From Henckelia pumila (lineage: Eukaryota > Streptophyta > Magnoliopsida > Lamiales > Gesneriaceae): a stretch of DNA of 64,000 bases. Below, one piece after another: positions 22,988 to 33,642 of this stretch. The notes under the pieces are model-generated. The model made no database searches. It had not been told where the DNA came from and worked only from the letters and a program-made list of their open reading frames with translations. Within the stretch, counting starts at the first letter, position 1, and each line of letters begins with the position of its first letter. A program made the position numbers and the translations under genes. The stretch spans positions 87,190,151 through 87,254,150 of the forward strand of contig NC_133120.1 of NCBI RefSeq assembly GCF_033568475.1, in the 5' to 3' direction.

Positions 22988-25061
22988 TGTAAGGCCCGAA
23001 ATTAATTAATATTAATCCGAATTTATTTAATTTTAATCCGAGTATATTTAATTTGGGAATATTTAGAGTTTCAATTTAAATTATAATATTTTTAAATTAT
23101 TTAGGATTGAAATTTAATTAAAATAAGGGTCGAGGACCAAATTGCAATTATTGAAGATTGAGGGACTAAAGTGCAAATAGAATTGAAGTTATCTGATTTG
23201 AATTATAATTATCAGCATGATACGTGTATGAAATAGAATTTCTTCAGCAAATTTGAACAGAGAGCCGAGTTCCTTCGTTTTTGTTTGAAATTGTGATCTT
23301 CAAAGTCTCGTAACTTTTGCTCCGATTATCCGATTTCGATTCCGTAAAGTGTTCTGGAATCCTTACAACGAGGGCTTCGATCTCGTGTAAGTTTTATGTT
23401 GTGTTATTTGGATTTCGAAATCAGTATGGAGCAGATATCAGATTTTTGGTTATTGATTGTGTTCTTGCATTTGTATCGCTTCTATTTTTGAAACCGGATC
23501 AAAGTTGGATGATTGAATGTTGTGGATATGACTTCTAGCATGTATATCGATGAGTATAGCTGCTGATATGATGTTATGTGACTGAGTTTTATAATATATA
23601 TGCTGATATATGAATTTGAGTTACAAGTTTCGAAGTCGGGATTACGTTGGTTAGCGATTTTGAATCGCTACGTCGTTTAATCGAGTTTTGGAACTGTTTA
23701 ATATCCGATATTTGAGTTGAAGTTGTTGTTGAGATGTTTTGAATGTTATAGTATTTTTCTTATTCAGTTTCAGTTGAGTTTGAAGGCTAAACGACACAAG
23801 ACGCCGACTTAAACTAACGAAGAAAGAGTTGAGGTTTGAAATGAGATTGATTGATGAATTCTTGATGGTTTTGACTCGTTTCTGAAATGATAGATTGATT
23901 TGAAGTTTGATATATGTATTTTGTTTGTATCTCACAGATTTGAAGAGTTCAGAACCTCAATAAACGAAGGTATAATGACGACATCGCGAAGTAGGGACTT
24001 TGAAACTCAAGAACGCCTAATCTTGAGTTGGCCCGCAAAAACCACATACTTGTTTATGTTTTTGATTTGATTGTGATGTTGTCGATCCATCTCAGGTAGT
24101 GGATCTTTATATTCGAGTTGATATGATGCTATATTGAATTGATTCTATGCCAAGGTTGCTATTAACCTTATTTGCGAGTCGGTTACGAACTCGTTAGATG
24201 GATATCCATGTCAAGATCAGTTATGAATCTTGATGGCTTTGAAGTTATGTGAATCAATTTGTTTGTAAAGCGTTTACGTACTCTATTTGTTGAGTCGAGT
24301 TTAAATAGTGTCAAGATGATTTATTTAACGCTTTCTATATATTGGTTATACTGAGAATCGTTTCTCATCGGAGTTTATCCGGCTGTTGTCTTGTTTTGTA
24401 TGTGTGCATGACAACAGAAGGGGCAGGAGCTAGTCATCGACGTCATTGACAGCTGGGAGAGAGTCTAGCACGTGAGGACTCGGGTTGTAGATGAGGTCTT
24501 GAACTTTAGAAGCACTAAACTTTAGTTATGTTGGTTTGGATTACATGTATGACACTTGAGATAATTGTTGTCGTTTATCGATCTTTAGCGACTTGTGGAT
24601 GTAATGAAATGCATGTATAAATGCTTATGACCTTGTTTATGAGTATATGCATGTTTTGAAATTGATATATCATGTATTGGATCGTGTTTGTTGATTTAGA
24701 ATGGAAGGAATCGAGTTTGACAGCAAAAACTCTTCTGCAGAATTTCTGGAATTTGGAGCCCGCTCGATCCGCAGAAGTTGACGGATCGAGCGAGCCTTGT
24801 AATTTTGCAAACAGAGGATTCGAGTTTTTGGCTCGCTCGATCCGCAGAAGTTGACGGATCGAGCGAGGCCAAATTGTGTTCCATCCGAGAGTTAAGCAAC
24901 TGTGCTCGCTCGATCGGGTGTTTTTCACCGATCGAGCGAGACATGGATTTAAAAAAAAAAAAAATTGTTACTTGGATCTTGGTTTATTCATTTGATGTTT
25001 AATGAATGTTAATTATTCATTAATTGCCCTAAGATGAGATTAGCAACCCGAGGTCCCCACA
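22988..25061 (+). repeat. 5' LTR of G3
   Basis: It starts TGTAAGGCCCGAAATT and ends GGTCCCCACA. Its counterpart at 39207-41286 is collinear, with scattered substitutions. It contains three strong inverted repeats near its 3' end. Confidence 0.95.
24761..24941. repeat. Three inverted repeats (CTCGCTCGATC hairpins) in the G3 5' LTR
   Basis: Units at 24761-24792, 24830-24870 and 24904-24941 have arms built on GCTCGCTCGATC and GATCGAGCGAG, 11-16 bp long. The first two loops are identical (cagaagttga); the third loop is ttttt with altered but still matching inner arm bases. Confidence 0.85.
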
Positions 25062-25066
25062 ACAGG

Positions 25067-25078
25067 TGGTATCAAAGC
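25067..25078 (+). other. Primer binding site of G3 (tRNA-Met type)
   Basis: TGGTATCAAAGC begins five bases after the LTR end. It differs from the commoner TGGTATCAGAGC by one base. Confidence 0.85.
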
Positions 25079-25394
25079 ATAAGTTTCTTGGACTGAGATT
25101 AGATGAGCGGGGTAGATCGAGTCTTCTATTCTGATTTATTTATTGCTTTCATAATTTTATGGTATATGATTGATTGATTACAGATATTAAATTGTCACAT
25201 GATGCTGTGATAATTTGCGAAGAATATTCTATACAATGGTTTGAATTACATGCTATCTGGTTATTTGATTGAAGTACTAGCATGTATTATGAGGATGAAT
25301 CGAAACTCGATCTTTTATGAAGGCAATGTGGACTGCAACAGACTTGTTGTAATTGAGATTGAACTGTACACTAATCTATTTGATTATCTATCAT

Positions 25395-26385
25395 ATGCCT
25401 CCCCGACCAGCACCGAGAGTTAGACAGACATTGGCTATGAATCAGCCTGAACAGATGAATGCTGCACAGGTCCCAGTGACAGTGTCTGAACATGGACAGG
25501 GTAGTACTTCTACTGATGAGTTCAGTGATGCTAATCCGATGGAGAAACTTCTGAAACGATTCCAGTCATTCCAACCACCGAAGTTGCAAGGAACTGAGAA
25601 TGCTGTGGAATGTGAGAATTGGCTGGAAGATATTGAGCAGTTATTCGAGTCTATTGACTATTCAGATGATCGTCGTGTGAGACTGATTATTCATCAACTG
25701 CATGGCCTTGCCAAGAGTTGGTGGATAGCGACAAAGAAAGCATTGGAAAACCAAGGTACTGTTATTACTTGGTCTGTATTTCGAACTGCTTTCTATCAGC
25801 GTTTCTTTCCTGTGTCTTATCGCAAGGACAAAGGAGCAGAGTTTGCGAGTTTGCAACAGGGACTGTTAAATATCGAAGAATATGTTGCCAAATTCACCAG
25901 CTTGTTGAAGTTTTCTCCACATATTGCTGTTAGTGACGAAGCTCAAGCCGATCAATTTATCAATGGCTTGAATCCTGATGTGTTTACACTTGTGAATTCG
26001 GGAAGACCGAATACCTTTGCTGATGCTTTGAATCGAGAAAAGGGTGCAGAAGCAGGGATACTGAAACAACAAGGAGCACAGTTTGTGCCACAGCCAGTGA
26101 GACAGTCCCAAGAACAGTCACAGATTCCACCGCCACCTCGATTTGAATCTGGAGGTAGCAGTAGTGGAAAGAAGAACTTCTTCATGGACAAGAGTAAACA
26201 GTTCAAGAGATCTGGTGGTAGTAGCTCTTTGAGTTCAGGTAGCTCCCGACAGTCTAGAGCTGGACAGAGGTCTGATGTGTATTGCACCAAGTGTGGTGGT
26301 CGCCATACCAATGAACAATGCCGAGGTGTATTTAGAAGCTGCCACATTTGTAATAAGATGGGACACTTTGCGAGGGTGTGTCCAC
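25395..26385 (+). pseudogene. G3 gag, interrupted by copia C2 after the zinc knuckle
   Basis: From ATG 25395 (MPPRPAPRV) the frame encodes retrotrans_gag (FQPPKLQGTENAVECENWLE, SWWIATKKA, FYQRFFP) and a zinc knuckle CHICNKMGHFARVC. C2 is inserted at 26385/26386, one base after a Pro codon. Reading on from 35515 after removing C2 and one TCCAC copy keeps the same frame through a Gln/Pro linker into protease, so gag and pol were one long ORF. The part left of the insertion has no internal stop. Gag coats the RNA; this copy cannot make full Gag-Pol. Confidence 0.92.
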
Positions 26386-28251
26386 TGAAAGAGTGGGTGC
26401 CCAGTGAGCCAACTTGTGGCTATGGGCTTTGATGACTCTTTGTACAAACGATCTTTTGTTTAATATAATTTACACTTTATTAATGGCAATGACTTTATCT
26501 TTCTTCATATTGTTATATTGTGATATACTATTGTTGTTTTGATAAAGACCTTGAATATACTATAGTGTATGTAAGATGTGGTAGAACATGGGGATGTCTA
26601 TCATGAAATACATCTTATAGTCACTGTATATTCTAAACTGTTCCTAGTCGATTGAGCCGTCCGATAATAAGGATAAGGATCGCTCGAGTTTGAGACTAGC
26701 ATTTGCGATGCGGAGTACCACGTTTCATTGGTAGGGAACATGGAGATGTTCGAAGCATGCAAATGGATATTCATAGGATGAATAATCGAACTACCCTATC
26801 CGGACTTTCCAAGTGGTTATCACTTATCGAGTGGATAAAGTCCGCGGTTTTGGTTGTACACCATTAGTCCTTACTACTTGAAACATCATGGAGACTCTAT
26901 ATGCTAGTACTGTGCTTTGACTCGTTTACCGACTCTATGGGGGTCATCAGGTGTCGGGATTGGGTACAGTTACAACACATATAGGAGTCGATGCATTGTT
27001 GTCAAGGATTCACCACATACTTGCGAGTGTGGATATCCTATGCGATCTGAGGAGATATTAGTGTGACGAATCTCTGGCCAGAGTACTTGATGTGATTTAA
27101 GAAATGGTTTCTTAGTAGCACATGCGATGTCACTAATTTGATCTTCAAGATGTATTGCATAGTTATCGAATCTTGAGCGACTCTCGATATACCAATGGTT
27201 GTTGATTCGATCGGGATATATGGATGAAGGGACCGTACTGTACGCTAACCAAAATCTACTGGTTCTTGTAGGCACTATCAGTGATACCTAGGGAATCATG
27301 GGGCGATGTTGCTAGGCGCTTTACCATGATTCGTTGGGCAAGTCGGAAATCGTTGTTCCGAGTCACAAGGAGTTGTGAGCCCACGGCTAGCTGTATCCCT
27401 GAACCATTGAGGGTCACACAGTGTAATGGAGTTTTTAATCCCCGTTGAGATAGTTAAATTTAAAGAGTTAAATTTAATGAATAAAGAAGTTGGACTTCTT
27501 AAATAAGAGTAAGGGAGTAGGATTTCCTAAAATGACATAGGGATGTACATTTTTGGAAACCACTGAATTCGGATTCAGGAAAATTTATCTTGACTTTAAA
27601 ATGTGCAGAAATGGTTTCTGTGCACATTGGTAAAATCGGTTTATCAATCGGAGTCACGATGAATTTTATATTAATTTCTGAACATGCGGGCTTTGCTTGT
27701 CGGGCCTCAACTTATGACTAATGGGCCCTAAGGTGTTAGTGGCCTGCATTATAAATAAGTTATTACAGTACAGAAATTACACACAACAGGTCATTATTTT
27801 GAGAGCAGAATTTTCGAAACCCTAGCCCCTTTCACTCTCACAATTCGGCCGCCCCTCCTTGCTCTGTCAGAGAATTTCCGGTCTGTGATTTTTAATTGCA
27901 GTCAGGAATAACGAATCAGATTCGTTTAATCTCTTCGCAGAAAAACTTCTGATAGATTTTCTAGTGCAATCTATCAGAGGGATTTAAACCCCATTCATGG
28001 ACCTGATTGAAGGAGTTCATCAGTTCCTGGGAGAGACAACAAGAGCAGATTAATTCTGTTGGTGTCCAATAATCTCGCTTCGAGATTGAAGGTAAAATTT
28101 AATTAATTGTTATTTGAATTTTACACACACAATATAATTTAATCGTTAAACGGTTGATACCCACACCATGGAATTGTTCCATGATAAAATTTTTAAACTT
28201 CCGCTGCATCGGGTATCAATCGTGATTGATCTGAACGCCAGTTTTCCAACA
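26386..28251 (+). repeat. 5' LTR of C2
   Basis: TG..CA termini, followed by gTGGTATCAGAGCC. It is nearly identical to 33643-35509. An open frame of about 100 codons on the minus strand occurs identically in both LTRs and is not a gene. Confidence 0.97.
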
Positions 28252-28252
28252 G

Positions 28253-28268
28253 TGGTATCAGAGCCAGG
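28253..28268 (+). other. Primer binding site of C2 (tRNA-Met type)
   Basis: TGGTATCAGAGCCAGG starts two bases after the LTR and is complementary to the 3' end of initiator tRNA-Met. Confidence 0.95.
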
Positions 28269-28385
28269 TTGCTCAGATCAAACGATTAAATTAATCGATT
28301 GTACAAAAAAAAATTTTTTTGAGTCTCGGTTTTTGAAACAAAATAAATATTTTTAAATAAAAAAAAAAAAAATTCGGGGCAAAAC

Positions 28386-28722
28386 CCGGGCAGCGATTGG
28401 ATCGCTGCCCGGTGGGGCAGCAATTGTTGCTGCCCCGGGCGGCGCACGGCGCCGCCCAAAGGGGGCGCACGGCGCCGCCCACGGCGGCGCACGGCGTCGC
28501 CCAGGGGCGGCGCTTAGCGCCGCCAGGGCAGCGCTCGGCGCTGCCCAGCGCAGCGCTGTGCGCTGCGCAGGGCAGCGCTGGGCGCTGCCCAGGGCGGCGC
28601 TCGGCGCTGCCCAGGGCGGCGCTGGGCGCTGCCCAGGGCGGCGCACGGCGCCGCCAGGGCAGCAACTGTTGCTGCCCTGGCCCGCGCCCACGGGTGCGGG
28701 CCGGCCCGGGAGTGTCCCGGGC
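28386..28722. repeat. Tandem array of about 15 GC-rich hairpins with 3-nt loops in the C2 leader
   Basis: The array begins about 118 nt after the PBS end. Consecutive units of roughly 21-27 bp each consist of an 8-12-bp arm, a 3-nt loop and the reverse complement. Left arms include CCGGGCAGCGAT (28386), GGGGCAGCAA (28414), GGGCGGCGC, GGGCAGCGC, GCGCAGCGC, GGGCAGCAA and GCCCGGGA (28704). Loops include TGG, TTG, ACG, TTA, TCG, TGT, CTG and GTG. Bases that differ between units usually change on both arms; a few units keep one mismatch. GC content is extreme against AT-rich flanks. Ala/Pro/Arg-rich ORFs on both strands are by-products. Confidence 0.93.
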
Positions 28723-28950
28723 GGCCCGCGGGAAAAATTAAATTTTTTATTTAAAATTAATTTTAATGTGTTAAAATTTTATTTTTGGTCCGGTCAAAAA
28801 TTGTTTTTGATTGGTTCACGAGATTTCGGATCGAATTGTTCGAGTCCGTAAATTTTAAAATTGATTTTTGGATAAATTTGAATTTTTGGAAAATTTTAAT
28901 ATTTTATCCTTAAATTGAATTTTGGAATCAATTATTTTGGTACAATTGAT

Positions 28951-29101
28951 GATAAGATTTGATCTTATGATATATTAAGTAAAATATGATTTTATCTATA
29001 AAATTGGATTTTGTAGATAAAATATGATTTTATTTGATAAAGAGATAAAATATGATTTTATATGTGAAATGAGATTTTATATGTAAAATATGATTTTATC
29101 T
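28951..29101. repeat. AT-rich hairpin array in the C2 leader
   Basis: About seven palindromic units follow the GC array, built on (G)ATAAGAT/ATCTTAT with loop TTG and on TAAAAT/ATTTTA with loop ATG, plus a TGG-loop unit (29000 region). Geometry (6-9-bp arms, 3-nt loop) matches the GC array although base composition is opposite. Confidence 0.8.
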
Positions 29102-29780
29102 TGTTTAAATTTGAATTGCCACTGCATGTTATCCAATAAATTAATTTTGAATTAAAAGTTATTGGATAAGGATGATCGATTGCCATGACCAATTTTGTAG
29201 GTGTATGTTAGGAATTTACATTTTGTTTTATTGTTGTTGGTTTTATTAATGGGCCTGGTTTATGGCCCAGTATGAATGTCATATGTAATAAAAGTGGGCT
29301 TGGTTTATGGCCCGTTCCCACCCCTAAAAATGTATCCCCTACTTGTCATTGTTATTTATTGTAAATACATTAGATTTAGTGGGAGATCAAGATTTGAAGA
29401 TGGTGGGCCCAGCAGATAATAAAGACAGAAGAAATGTAAATTGGAAGCACATGTAATAGGATTGCATTGCATACTGCATATTACCTAGGATTGGACTAAG
29501 ACTCGTGATTGGCAACCACGGGTCAATTAGAAATGGAATCGATCATCCTATATAATATATGATATTATGATTGTATGCATGTTTTAGACATAATTGCGTG
29601 AATCCGACAAGCATGCAATAATTTGAAATTGATGAGACAAATTTTTATAATTAAAAATCCCTCATTTTAAATATGATTTAAAATTGATATCAAGATAAAT
29701 AAAGGAAATTTAAATTTGTTTAAATATTCCTACCTTCCATCAACGGTCAATGTATGTGATGCTACCCGCGGATACGGTCC

Positions 29781-30061
29781 GGCTCATATTATTGGGGGGG
29801 CCCGTCCGTCGGAAAGCTGTACATTGGATCGACACATGTTGTAAGTTGGGTGGAACTCCCATGGGATCGGCTCATATTATTGGGGGATCCACATGGCGAC
29901 CGTCCATCACAACTTAATATTGATGGGTCATCTTGACATGTCACTTTAAACGGCGTCATATTATTGGGCCCTTATTGGACATGAGGTAAACACATGGGGG
30001 TTGCTTTGGAAGCAATTGGGCTCTACCTTTTGAGAATTATGGTTGGCTGATATTATTCGGG
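29781..30061 (+). repeat. Four spaced copies of a leader motif (ggctcatattattggg)
   Basis: Variants begin at 29781, 29869, 29952 and 30045, spaced 88, 83 and 93 bp, in the untranslated leader before gag. The last copy reads ggctgatattattcgg. Between copies the sequence is less conserved. No ORF spans it. Confidence 0.75.
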
Positions 30062-30249
30062 ACCATAAGTTTGTCAATTGGACTCCATGTTCTCACTAAG
30101 GAAAAAGTTTCCCGTTTTCACTAGAGGGTAGTGAAATCGTTAAAATAGTGGGAGTGAGATTCATAAAATTAAATTCGCCTATTTTATGTCTTAGTAAATT
30201 GCTTAAACAATCATCGATAATTGTCTGTTTCATATCAGTAATCCACATG

Positions 30250-30845
30250 TTTCTATTCTCCAACAAAACAAACTTATTGGCGCAAACAATACAGAATGAT
30301 TCCATAAGTTAAGATTGTCCTAAGTTCGGAAAAGATTTTCTAAAGTGTTAGAAAAGGCTTCTCCGAAAACAGCCCCGGCTGATGTAACTGTCGAAAGGTT
30401 GGCCGAACTAGAGAAATGGTTGGACCATGATCTCAAGGCCAAATGTTACATGCAAAATTGGACAAGTCTAAACAAGTTTGCCATCACTGCAAGAAACCCG
30501 GTCATTGGAAACGTAACTGCAAGGAATACCTCAAGCAGTTGCGAACTGCAAAGGGTATGTTTTACATTAAAATGTTTTTCTTAATACTACTTCTTGGGTA
30601 TTGGATACCAGATGTAGATCTCATATTTGCAATGAGTTGCAAATGATGACAAGAAGTAATAGGCTAAGGATGGGTGAGACCCAGTCAAGGCTCGGGAATG
30701 GTTCCAGAGATAAATCCAAAGCTATAGGAGACATTTTTGCAGAACAATTTTAAGTTTTTTGAGAGATGTTTTATTTGTTCCAGATTTGATTAAAAACATT
30801 ATTTCTGTTTCTATGCTTGATAGAGATAGTTATTCTTGAAATTTT
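30250..30845 (+). pseudogene. C2 gag with central deletion, and degenerate protease
   Basis: Remnants of the copia Gag N-terminus start near 30260 (NKLIGAN, two early stops) and continue as KTAPADVTVERLAELEKWL.. to about 30450. The central gag region is missing and the frame shifts into a zinc knuckle (CHHCKKPGHWKRNC, about 30475-30520). Protease follows near 30600: the LDTGC-type motif reads LDTRC, replacing the catalytic-loop Gly with Arg, and stops follow at several sites before 30845. A copia Gag is normally several hundred residues, so most of it is deleted. The element cannot supply its own Gag or protease. Confidence 0.8.
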
Positions 30846-33628
30846 GTGAATGGGATTTGCAATATTTACAAGAATGAATGTTTGATTGGAAATGGACAAC
30901 TTGAAAACGATCTATACAACTTAAAACTAAAAGACGTTCCAATAAATTATATTGATAAACCGGCGACAACAAACAAAAGGAAAATCAATAGTCAAAACCC
31001 GGCGAACCTTTGGCATGCTAGGCTAGGTCATATTTCCTCAAGGAGGATGAACAAGCTAGTGGGAGAGGGCATGTTTGATATGTCTGATATTAACTCTCTA
31101 CCTACTTGTGAATCCTGTCTAAAAGGGAAAATGACTAAATCTCCTTTTAAGGGGAAGCCTGAACGTAGTCAAAATCTGTTGGATTTGATCCATACAGATG
31201 TTTGTGGACCATTTAGAGTTGGGACTCAATATGGCCACACCTACTTCATTACCTTTACTGACGATTATTCAAGGTATGGGTATTTATATTTAATGAAATA
31301 TAAGTCTGAAGCATTTGAAAAGTTCAAAGAATTCAAGGCTGAAGTAGAAAACAAGCTAGGTAAAAGTATTAAAGCACTTCGATCGGATCGAGGTGGAGAA
31401 TACTTAAGTACCGAGTTTTTGGACTATCTAAAAGAGAATGGGATTCTCTCTCAGTGGACTCCTCCTATGACACCACAGCTGAATGGTGTATCGGAGCGTC
31501 GTAATCGAACTTTGTTGGACATGGTTCGATCCATGATGAGCTTCACTGAGCTTCCACCTTCATTTTGGGGCTATGCGCTTGAAACGGCGGTATTGTTGTT
31601 GAACAACGTCCACACTAAAGCAGTGGACAAAACACCATACGAGTTATGGAATGGCAAAGCTCCTAAGTATTCGTACTTGAGGATTTGGGGATGTCCTGCT
31701 TACGTGAAGCGGACAGTGGGAGATAAGTTGGATAGTCGATCCAGCTTATGTTATTTTGTAGGGTATCCGAAGAATTCAATCGGATATTATTTCTATTATC
31801 CTGCTGAAACAAAGGTGTTTGTTTCTAGGAATGCCACCTTCTTGGAGAAGGAGTTCTTATTGGATAAGAAAGGCGAGATGATGGAACTCGAAGAAATTCG
31901 AGAAGAACCCGAAATACAAAATAACGATCCTATGCCTCAGGAACCATTACTGGACACGCCTGAACCTAGAAGATCCGAGAGGACTTCTAGACCTCCTGTT
32001 CGATATGGTCTTCTTCTTGAAGGGGATCAAGATGAACCCGACATTGGATGTGATCCAAGAAACTTCAAGGAAGCAATTTCTGATGCGGATTCAAATTTAT
32101 GGCTTGAAGCTATGCAGTCTGAATTGGATTCAATGCATACAAACCAAGTTTGGTCTTTAGTAGATCCTCCTGATGGAATTGTTCCAATAGGGTGTAAATG
32201 GATCTACAAGAGAAAGCTTGGGTCTGATGGTAAGGTATTGACCTACAAGGCGCGATTGGTGGCGAAAGGTTACACTCAAAGACAAGGAGTTGACTATGAT
32301 GAAACCTTTTCACCAGTTGCAATGTTCAAGTCCATAAGAATCCTTATTGCCATAGCTGCATGGTATGACTATGAGATATGGCAAATGGATGTGAAGACTG
32401 CTTTTCTTAATGGAGACATTAAGGAAGAAATCTATATGAAGCAGCCAGAGGGGTTCACATCCATGGAAAGCGAGCATAAGGTATGCAAGCTTCAGAGATC
32501 AATTTATGGTCTAAAACAAGCATCAAGAAGTTGGAACCAGAAATTTGATGAAACAATAAAAGATTTTGGTTTCATCAAGAACCCGGAGGAACCGTGCGTG
32601 TACAAGAAAGTAGTTAAGGATGCTGTGACATTCTTAGTACTTTATGTTGATGACATCCTACTCATTGGGAATGATGTAGGGATGTTACAGTCAACAAAGA
32701 TATGGTTATCAGGTAGATTCTCGATGAAGGATTTGGGTGAGGCATCCTACATTCTTGGGATACAGATCTATAGAGATAGATCTAAGAGAATGATAGGACT
32801 CACTCAATCAACCTACATCGACACCATATTGAAACGGTTTTCAATGGATGGGTCCAAGAGAGGACATCTACCCATGTGTCATGGAGTTTCTTTATCCAAG
32901 TCTATGTGTCCCAAGACTGATGCAGAGATAGAGAATATGACACATGTACCATATGCGTCAGCTATAGGTAGTATCATGTATGGGATGATATCTATCAGAC
33001 CGGATGTAGCATTTGCTCTGAGTGTCACGAGCAGATATCAGGCTAATCCTGGTCAAATGCATTGGAAAGCCGTGAAGGACATTCTTAAGTACTTACGAAG
33101 GACTAAGAATATGTTCATGGTATATGGAGGACGAGATCTGAAATTGGAAGGCTATACCGACTCTAGCTTCCAAAGTGACGTGGATGACTCGAAGTCAACC
33201 TCTGGATTTGTGTTCATGCTCAATGGCGGTGCTGTCTCTTGGAAGAGTTCCAAGCAGGACACCACAGCGGATTCCACCACTGAGGCTGAATACATTGCAG
33301 CATCAGCTGCTGCTAAAGAGGCCGTTTGGATGAGGAAGTTCGTCCAAGAGTTGGGCGTCATTCCTGAATTTGTTGGTCCAGTCCCGGTGTACTGTGACAA
33401 CACGGGTGCCGTTGCTCAAGCAAAGGAACCAAGGTCTCATCAAAGATCCAAACACGTACTGAGGAAATACCACATCATCCGGAGATTGTGGAAAGAGGAG
33501 ACATCACTGTCGAACGAGTGGCCTCTGCAGACAATATCGCTGATCCGCTTACTAAGCCCTTGCCAGGACCATTGTTTGACAAACATCGCGAAGCAATGGG
33601 TCTACGTAGTATGACTAGTTGGCTATAG
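30846..33628 (+). pseudogene. C2 integrase-RT-RNase H, C-terminally frameshifted
   Basis: The frame is open for 922 codons. It has the GAG-pre-integrase zinc region (LWHARLGHIS..CESCLKGK), the integrase core (DVCGPF, DDYSRYG, SDRGGEY, SERRNR), RT with the YVDD site (FLVLYVDDILLIGND) and RNase H (YTDSSF, TEAEYIAAS, CDNTGAVA). Near 33480 C2 has one G fewer than C1 (catccggaga against catccgggaga), so the last about 45 residues are out of frame and the frame ends early. Integrase and RT look intact otherwise. The normal C-terminus, after the KYHIIR block, is lost; whether that abolishes RNase H activity cannot be told from sequence. Confidence 0.93.
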
Positions 33629-33642
33629 GGCAAGTGGGAGAT
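33629..33642 (+). other. Polypurine tract of C2
   Basis: GGCAAGTGGGAGAT abuts the 3' LTR and is identical to the C1 tract. Confidence 0.85.

Noticed and set aside
23317-24928. Several small ORFs repeated at 39536-41148
   Set aside because: They lie in the two LTRs of G3; duplicated non-coding sequence.
26970-27275. 101-codon minus-strand ORF, identical at 34228-34533
   Set aside because: It lies in both LTRs of C2, so identity reflects LTR duplication, not selection on a protein.
28386-28741. Long ORFs on both strands across the GC array (Ala/Pro/Arg-rich) and a CRISPR-like look
   Set aside because: Repeats are palindromes without spacers of their own, inside a plant retrotransposon leader. 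The ORFs follow from GC-rich repeats lacking stop codons; there is no cas gene and no protein family.
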